Source: Oscillospiraceae bacterium (lineage in GTDB: Bacteria; Bacillota; Clostridia; Oscillospirales; Acutalibacteraceae). From it: 52,957 nt of DNA. The translations under genes were made by a program, and so were the position numbers. Of the stretch, positions 49,665 to 52,957 are shown one piece after another. Position 1 is the stretch's first letter. Each line of letters opens with the position of its first letter. The DNA is taken from the NCBI GenBank assembly GCA_015065885.1, contig SVPJ01000011.1, positions 1 through 52,957 of the forward strand, read 5' to 3'. Below the pieces are notes generated by a model. It saw only the letters and a list, made by a program, of their open reading frames with translations. It was not told the DNA's origin and searched no databases.

Positions 49665-51752
49665 TTAGTTGATGCTGAACAGCAGATCGCCGCTGGTAGG
49701 ATACGGCCAGTAATCCTTCGCTGTGAGGGTTTCCATCGCGTCGGCGATCTCGCGCACCGTGTTCATCGCGGGAATGACCGTTTCTTTGAAGTAGAACGCC
49801 AACATGGATTTTTCGGTAAAATTCGCGGCACGGGCGATATCCTCGTCCAACGTTTCGATCGCTTCGTAAAGGCGATCACTGCCGTCTGCCAGTTTCGCGA
49901 GCAGTTTTTCTTCCGCCTTGCAGGGCAGGGAACAGGCGGCTTTTTTCGCATTGACCGTCTCGCTCAATGCACGGGAATACGCCAAAACGGCAGGCAGAAT
50001 ATCGCGGCGTGCCATTTTCACCATCGTCTGTGCTTCAATATTCAGCGTTTTGCAATAGATCTCGTTGTAGATCTCAAAACGCGCACAGAGTTCCTTTTCG
50101 GTGAACACGCGGTGCTTTTCAAACAACTTCACATTTTTTTCAAGCAGCATATACGGCAGGGCGTCGGGGGTAGCGGCGAGATTCAGCAGACCGCGCTTTT
50201 TTGCCTCTTTTACCCAGGCGTCGTCGTAGCCGTTGCCGTTAAAGATGATGCGCTTGTGATCCTTAATGGTCTTCTGAATCAGCGTGTGAAGGGCGTCGTT
50301 AAAGTTCACGGCATCTTCCAGCGCATCCGCAAATTGCGAGAGTACTTCCGCCACCGCGGTGTTTAAGACGACGTTCGGGCTGGCGACCGAGGCGGACGAG
50401 CCCGGCATACGGAACTCAAATTTGTTGCCCGTAAACGCAAAGGGGGAGGTACGGTTGCGGTCGGTGGAATCCTTGGGAAAACGGGGGAGGGTGTGTACGC
50501 CGACCTTCATGGTCACCGTTTCCTTCGGGTCGTACGGCTGATCGTTTTCGATGGATTCCAAAATATCGGTCAATTCCTCGCCGAGGAAGATGGATACGAT
50601 GGCCGGCGGCGCTTCGTGACCGCCCAGGCGGTGGTCGTTGCCCGCACTCGCGACCGAGATGCGCAAAAGATCCTGATAATCATCCACGGCCTTCAACACC
50701 GCACACAGGAACAAGAGGAACTGCGCGTTTTCATACGGTGTTTCACCCGGCTCAAACAGATTGATACCCGTATCGGTGGAGAGTGACCAGTTGTTGTGCT
50801 TACCGCTGCCGTTGACGCCTTCAAAGGGCTTTTCGTGCAGGATGCATACCATATCGTGGCGGGCGGCGATCTGCTTCATCAATTCCATCGTCAACTGGTT
50901 GTGGTCGATGGCGATGTTGGTGGTGGTATATACCGGCGCAAGCTCGTGCTGGGCGGGCGCCGCCTCGTTATGTTCGGTCTTGGCATAGATACCGAGTTTC
51001 CACAACTCTTCATCCAGTTCGCGCATAAACGCCGCTACGCGGGGTTTGATGGTACCGAAGTAGTGGTCGTCCATCTCCTGACCTTTCGGCGGTTTGGCGC
51101 CAAACAGGGTGCGCCCCGTATAGCGCAGGTCGCGGCGACGGTCGTACATCGCTTTATCTACCAAGAAATATTCCTGTTCGGGCCCCACCGTGGTGCGTAC
51201 GATGTTCACGCTATCGTGACCGAACAAGCGCACCACGCGCAGGGCTTGACGGCTGATAGCTTCCATCGAACGCAGAAGCGGGGTCTTTTTATCGAGTGCT
51301 TCACCCCCGTAGGAGCAAAACGCGGTGGGTACACACAGCGTATTATTCTTGATGAATGCGTACGACGTCGCATCCCACGCGGTATAGCCGCGCGCTTCAA
51401 AAGTAGCACGCAGGCCGCCCGAGGGGAACGAGGAGGCGTCGGGCTCGCCCTTGATCAATTCCTTGCCCGAAAACTCCATGATCGCGCGACCGTCCTTCGA
51501 AGGAGAGAGAAAACTGTCGTGCTTTTCGGCGGTGATACCGGTCAACGGTTGAAACCAATGGGTAAAGTGTGTGGCACCGTTTTCGATCGCCCAATCCTTC
51601 ATTTCGTTCGCCACGACGCTCGCTACACTGATATCGAGTGAACGACCGTTCGCCATCGTTTTTTGCAATGCGGCGTATACGTCGGCAGGCAGGCGCTCTT
51701 TCATCACGCGGTCGTTAAAAACCATACAACCAAAATTTTCGGGAAACTTCAT
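49665..51752 (-). CDS. glnN: Type III glutamine synthetase (GlnN)
   Basis: GlnN makes glutamine from glutamate and ammonia with ATP. 695 residues is the normal GSIII size, about 250 more than GSI. Diagnostic stretches include [19 protein letters not shown] near the N-terminus, [36 protein letters not shown], the [20 protein letters not shown] metal-site region, and [32 protein letters not shown] follows later. SD (AAAGGAGGAG). Own consensus promoter. No GlnR, glnA or ammonium transporter gene is in the window. Confidence 0.97.
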   Translation of the reverse strand: MKFPENFGCMVFNDRVMKERLPADVYAALQKTMANGRSLDISVASVVANEMKDWAIENGATHFTHWFQPLTGITAEKHDSFLSPSKDGRAIMEFSGKELIKGEPDASSFPSGGLRATFEARGYTAWDATSYAFIKNNTLCVPTAFCSYGGEALDKKTPLLRSMEAISRQALRVVRLFGHDSVNIVRTTVGPEQEYFLVDKAMYDRRRDLRYTGRTLFGAKPPKGQEMDDHYFGTIKPRVAAFMRELDEELWKLGIYAKTEHNEAAPAQHELAPVYTTTNIAIDHNQLTMELMKQIAARHDMVCILHEKPFEGVNGSGKHNNWSLSTDTGINLFEPGETPYENAQFLLFLCAVLKAVDDYQDLLRISVASAGNDHRLGGHEAPPAIVSIFLGEELTDILESIENDQPYDPKETVTMKVGVHTLPRFPKDSTDRNRTSPFAFTGNKFEFRMPGSSASVASPNVVLNTAVAEVLSQFADALEDAVNFNDALHTLIQKTIKDHKRIIFNGNGYDDAWVKEAKKRGLLNLAATPDALPYMLLEKNVKLFEKHRVFTEKELCARFEIYNEIYCKTLNIEAQTMVKMARRDILPAVLAYSRALSETVNAKKAACSLPCKAEEKLLAKLADGSDRLYEAIETLDEDIARAANFTEKSMLAFYFKETVIPAMNTVREIADAMETLTAKDYWPYPTSGDLLFSIN

Positions 51753-51816
51753 ACGTTTCTCCTCCTTTGCGTTTCACACAACTCTGTCCCAGTATAAATT
51801 AATAATAATTATAACA

Positions 51817-51845
51817 AGTATAATTCAGAGGAGGATTTTTGTCAA
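51817..51845 (-). promoter_or_regulatory. Promoter of glnN
   Basis: On the minus strand TTGACA (complement 51840-51845), 17-bp spacer, TATACT (complement 51817-51822). Further AT-rich TATA-like runs lie directly downstream in the leader, which is about 55 nt long. Confidence 0.85.
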
Positions 51846-51944
51846 GAAGACCCGACACCTTTCTACAGGTTGCATAATTCATTCGTCCTCCGTTCCGCGT
51901 TCGTTGACGAAAAAGCGAAACCTAATGAAAATTTTAGAAAAGGG

Positions 51945-51973
51945 TTGACATTTCCCCACCTTTTGGATATAAT
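51945..51973 (+). promoter_or_regulatory. Perfect consensus promoter of tRNA-Lys
   Basis: TTGACA 51945-51950, 17-bp spacer, TATAAT 51968-51973, 17 nt before the tRNA. Confidence 0.9.
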
Positions 51974-51990
51974 AGTCAAGGTCCACAAAC

Positions 51991-52066
51991 GACTCATTAG
52001 CTCAGTTGGCAGAGCACTTGACTTTTAATCAAGGTGTCCGGGGTTCGAATCCCCGATGGGTCACCA
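51991..52066 (+). tRNA. tRNA-Lys (anticodon UUU)
   Basis: A complete 76-nt tRNA with encoded CCA. Acceptor stem GACTCAT/ATGGGTC (one G.T), D-arm GCTC/GAGC, anticodon stem CTTGA/TCAAG with loop CTTTTAA (anticodon TTT in DNA), T-arm CCGGG-GTTCGAAT-CCCCG type with TTCGAAT loop. An 11-nt part of its T-arm and acceptor (52047-52057) recurs in the downstream repeats. Confidence 0.98.
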
Positions 52067-52110
52067 TTAAAACAGATATGTACCTACGGTACATATCTGT
52101 TTTAATTTTT
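52066..52110 (+). terminator. Terminator of tRNA-Lys
   Basis: An 18-bp perfect stem (52066-52083 and 52089-52106, first pair at the terminal A of CCA), loop CTACG, then a T-run. Confidence 0.9.
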
Positions 52111-52358
52111 ATCGGGGATTCGAAACGAACTCCAAGGGTGAGGTGCGAAGCACCGAAGCCTTGGGAGCAAAGGACGTTCGCCTGCGGCGAAGTCCGTGCA
52201 ACATTTTTCTTGCCGCCCTAAACGGGCGTCATTTCGCCGATGGCGAAACCGAAAAAGTTGCCCCCCGGGGGACTGCCCTGTTCGTGAGAAGAGAATCCCC
52301 GATCATACGACCGAGCAGGGATTGCGTGTAGCCTTTTGGCATATGCTGTTTCTTTTAC
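52111..52358 (+). repeat. Structured repeat, unit 1
   Basis: The conserved core begins at 52155. Ahead of it, ATCGGGGATTC (52111-52121) is an inverted copy of part of the tRNA-Lys T-arm and can pair with GAATCCCCGAT at 52293-52303, closing about 170 nt. Between them are hairpins: GGTGC-GAA-GCACC (52142-52154), GGAC-G-TTCGCC-TGC-GGCGAA-GTCC (52172-52195), CGCCC-TAAAC-GGGCG, TTTCGCC-GAT-GGCGAAA (52232-52248) and CCCCCGGGGG. The unit ends in a T-rich stretch. An open frame passes through, but its copy-to-copy changes are mostly amino-acid changing, so it is not called a gene. No known RNA family is recognised. Confidence 0.75.
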
Positions 52359-52515
52359 ATCGGGGATTCGAAATGCAGCGCTTGCGAGCGCCGCCGGTGG
52401 CGGATACAGCGAGCAGGGGCTGGCGCCGCGGTCAAAATCGGCAGTGCCGACCGGCACGGCCGCCGATTTTGGGTACCGCAAGAGGATCTCCGAATCAGAG
52501 CGACCGCAAGGTCGC
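52359..52515 (+). repeat. Unit 2 lead-in with a 157-bp hairpin-rich segment unique to this unit
   Basis: It starts with a second ATCGGGGATTCGAA (52359-52372) and then holds sequence absent from the other units. Hairpins are GCGCT-TGCG-AGCGC (52378-52391), CCGCC-GGT-GGCGG (52391-52403), AAAATCGGC...GCCGATTTT (52434-52442 and 52462-52470, enclosing GTGCC-GACC-GGCAC), and GCGACC-GCAA-GGTCGC (52500-52515) abutting the core. The same place in unit 1 has a shorter hairpin and in unit 3 almost nothing, so this looks like a length-variable domain. Confidence 0.7.
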
Positions 52516-52730
52516 GAAGCCTTGGGAGCAAAGGACGTTCGCCTGCGGCGGAGTCCGTGCAACATTTTTCTTGCCGCCCTAAACGGGCGTCATTTCACCG
52601 ATGTTGAAACCGAAGAAGTTGCCCCCCGGGGGACTGCCCTGTTCGTGAGAAGAGAATCCCCGATCATACGACCGAGCAGGGATTGCGTGTAGCCTTTTGG
52701 CATATGTCTTTTCTTTTTTTCGGGGGTCGC
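52516..52730 (+). repeat. Structured repeat core, unit 2 (215 bp)
   Basis: Aligns with unit 1 without gaps over at least 177 bp. Differences sit mainly in predicted stems: TTCGCC-TGC-GGCGGA (a T-A pair becomes T.G) and TTTCACC-GAT-GTTGAAA (52593-52609), where G-C of unit 1 becomes A-T at one stem position while the adjacent pair is lost. GAATCCCCGAT recurs at 52654-52664. The unit ends with GCC-TTTT-GGC and a long T-run (52713-52720), which could end a transcript. Confidence 0.8.
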
Positions 52731-52945
52731 GAAGCCTTGGGATCAAAGGACGTTCGCCTGCGGCGAAGTCCGTGCAACATTTTTCTTGCCGCCCTAAACG
52801 GGCGTCATTTCGCCGAAGGTGAAACCGAAAAAGTTGCCCCCCGGGGGACTGCCCTGTTCGTGAGAAGAGAATCCCCGATCATACGACCGAGCAGGGATTG
52901 CGTGTAGCCTTTTGGCATATGTCTTTTCTTTTTTTCGGGGGTCGC
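52731..52945 (+). repeat. Structured repeat core, unit 3 (215 bp)
   Basis: Exactly 215 bp after unit 2. Stem TTTCGCC-GAA-GGTGAAA (52808-52824) replaces the G-C pair with G.T. The outer strand has become TCGGGGGT, which still pairs with the recurring GAATCCCCGAT (52869-52879) through one G.T. Same T-rich end as unit 2. Confidence 0.8.
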
Positions 52946-52957
52946 GAAGCCTTGGGA
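52946..52957 (+). repeat. Structured repeat, unit 4 (first 12 bp)
   Basis: The window ends 12 bp into a fourth unit at the same 215-bp period, so the array continues or the assembly broke in the repeat. Confidence 0.75.

Noticed and set aside
50796-51641. Plus-strand frames inside glnN
   Set aside because: Antisense to a canonical GSIII gene; no SD and no recognisable domain.
52143-52907. Similar open frames in the three repeat units, ending in a shared SRDCV-type C-terminus
   Set aside because: The frames lack SDs, cross the hairpins, and differ between copies mostly by amino-acid changes, while stem pairing is largely kept. They look like by-products of the repeat.
52111-52957. CRISPR array
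   Set aside because: The repeated unit is 215 bp and copies abut without unique short spacers; no cas genes are present.

Overview
The window looks like a chromosomal segment of a Gram-positive, low-to-mid GC Firmicute of class Clostridia, most likely Oscillospirales/Ruminococcaceae-like. That placement is an inference from gene content and order; no rRNA is present. The markers are ctsR-mcsA-mcsB-clpC, miaB-ylbF/ymcA-mutS-mutL-miaA, yggS-sepF-ylmH-divIVA-lspA-rluD, mazG-hup-rqcP (the Bacillus yabN-yabO neighbourhood), a type III glutamine synthetase, and several zinc-ribbon membrane proteins of the kind common in that order. Genes are dense, often overlapping by 1-44 nt, and many start at TTG or GTG behind strong Shine-Dalgarno (SD) sequences. 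Promoters are easy to read: nearly all have a 17-bp spacer, and six of them use TTGCAN rather than TTGACA as the -35 box.

Layout. 1-4.7 kb: the tail of an unknown membrane protein, small zinc-ribbon and hypothetical genes, an SPFH/band-7 protein, a TIM-barrel sugar-phosphate isomerase, TspO and a Prok-RING/zinc-ribbon membrane protein (the last two on the minus strand). 4.8-10.3 kb: an operon of murD, two overlapping M42 aminopeptidases, a GNAT acetyltransferase and a PLP-dependent methionine gamma-lyase-like enzyme. 10.4-11.1 kb: minus-strand PH-domain and Cys/Gly-rich small proteins. 11.3-15.9 kb: the heat-shock/protein-arginine phosphorylation operon ctsR-mcsA-mcsB-clpC behind an elaborate CtsR operator. 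15.9-21.1 kb: a DUF368 (PopT-type) undecaprenyl-phosphate translocase, a lipoprotein with three lamin-tail domains and a CotH kinase domain, and an RlmD-type rRNA methyltransferase. 21.2-24.2 kb: small accessory genes (an unrecognised AT-rich ORF, a zinc ribbon, an ICMT-like methyltransferase, a cupin, a PNPOx-like protein). 24.2-29.5 kb: a RodA-type SEDS protein (minus), then tsaE-tsaB, upp, mutY and a FabG-like SDR, with a convergent UspA-like gene. 29.8-31.4 kb: mazG, hup, rqcP. 31.4-40.8 kb: miaB, ylbF-like, mutS, mutL, miaA, a HlyD-like protein, yggS. 40.8-44.3 kb: sepF, an S4 protein, divIVA, lspA, rluD. 44.4-49.6 kb: prfC, valS, an SDR. 49.7-51.8 kb: glnN (minus). 52.0 kb: tRNA-Lys(UUU).

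The last 850 bp, after the tRNA-Lys terminator, is the most unusual part. It is an array of at least three full copies and a fourth started copy of a repeat with a 215-bp period. The copies are highly conserved and full of hairpins. Several copy-to-copy differences fall in stems and mostly keep pairing (G-C, A-T and G.T at one position), and an 11-nt piece identical to the tRNA-Lys T-arm recurs directly and inverted. I read this as a candidate undescribed structured RNA or mobile repeat family rather than coding sequence. The window ends inside the fourth copy, so the array probably continues.

How the genes work together: most of the window is housekeeping for envelope growth and division (MurD, RodA-like, DUF368, SepF, DivIVA, LspA), protein quality control (McsA/B-ClpC, RqcP), DNA repair (MutS/L/Y, MazG) and tRNA/rRNA modification or translation (MiaA, MiaB, TsaE, TsaB, RlmD, RluD, ValS, RF3).
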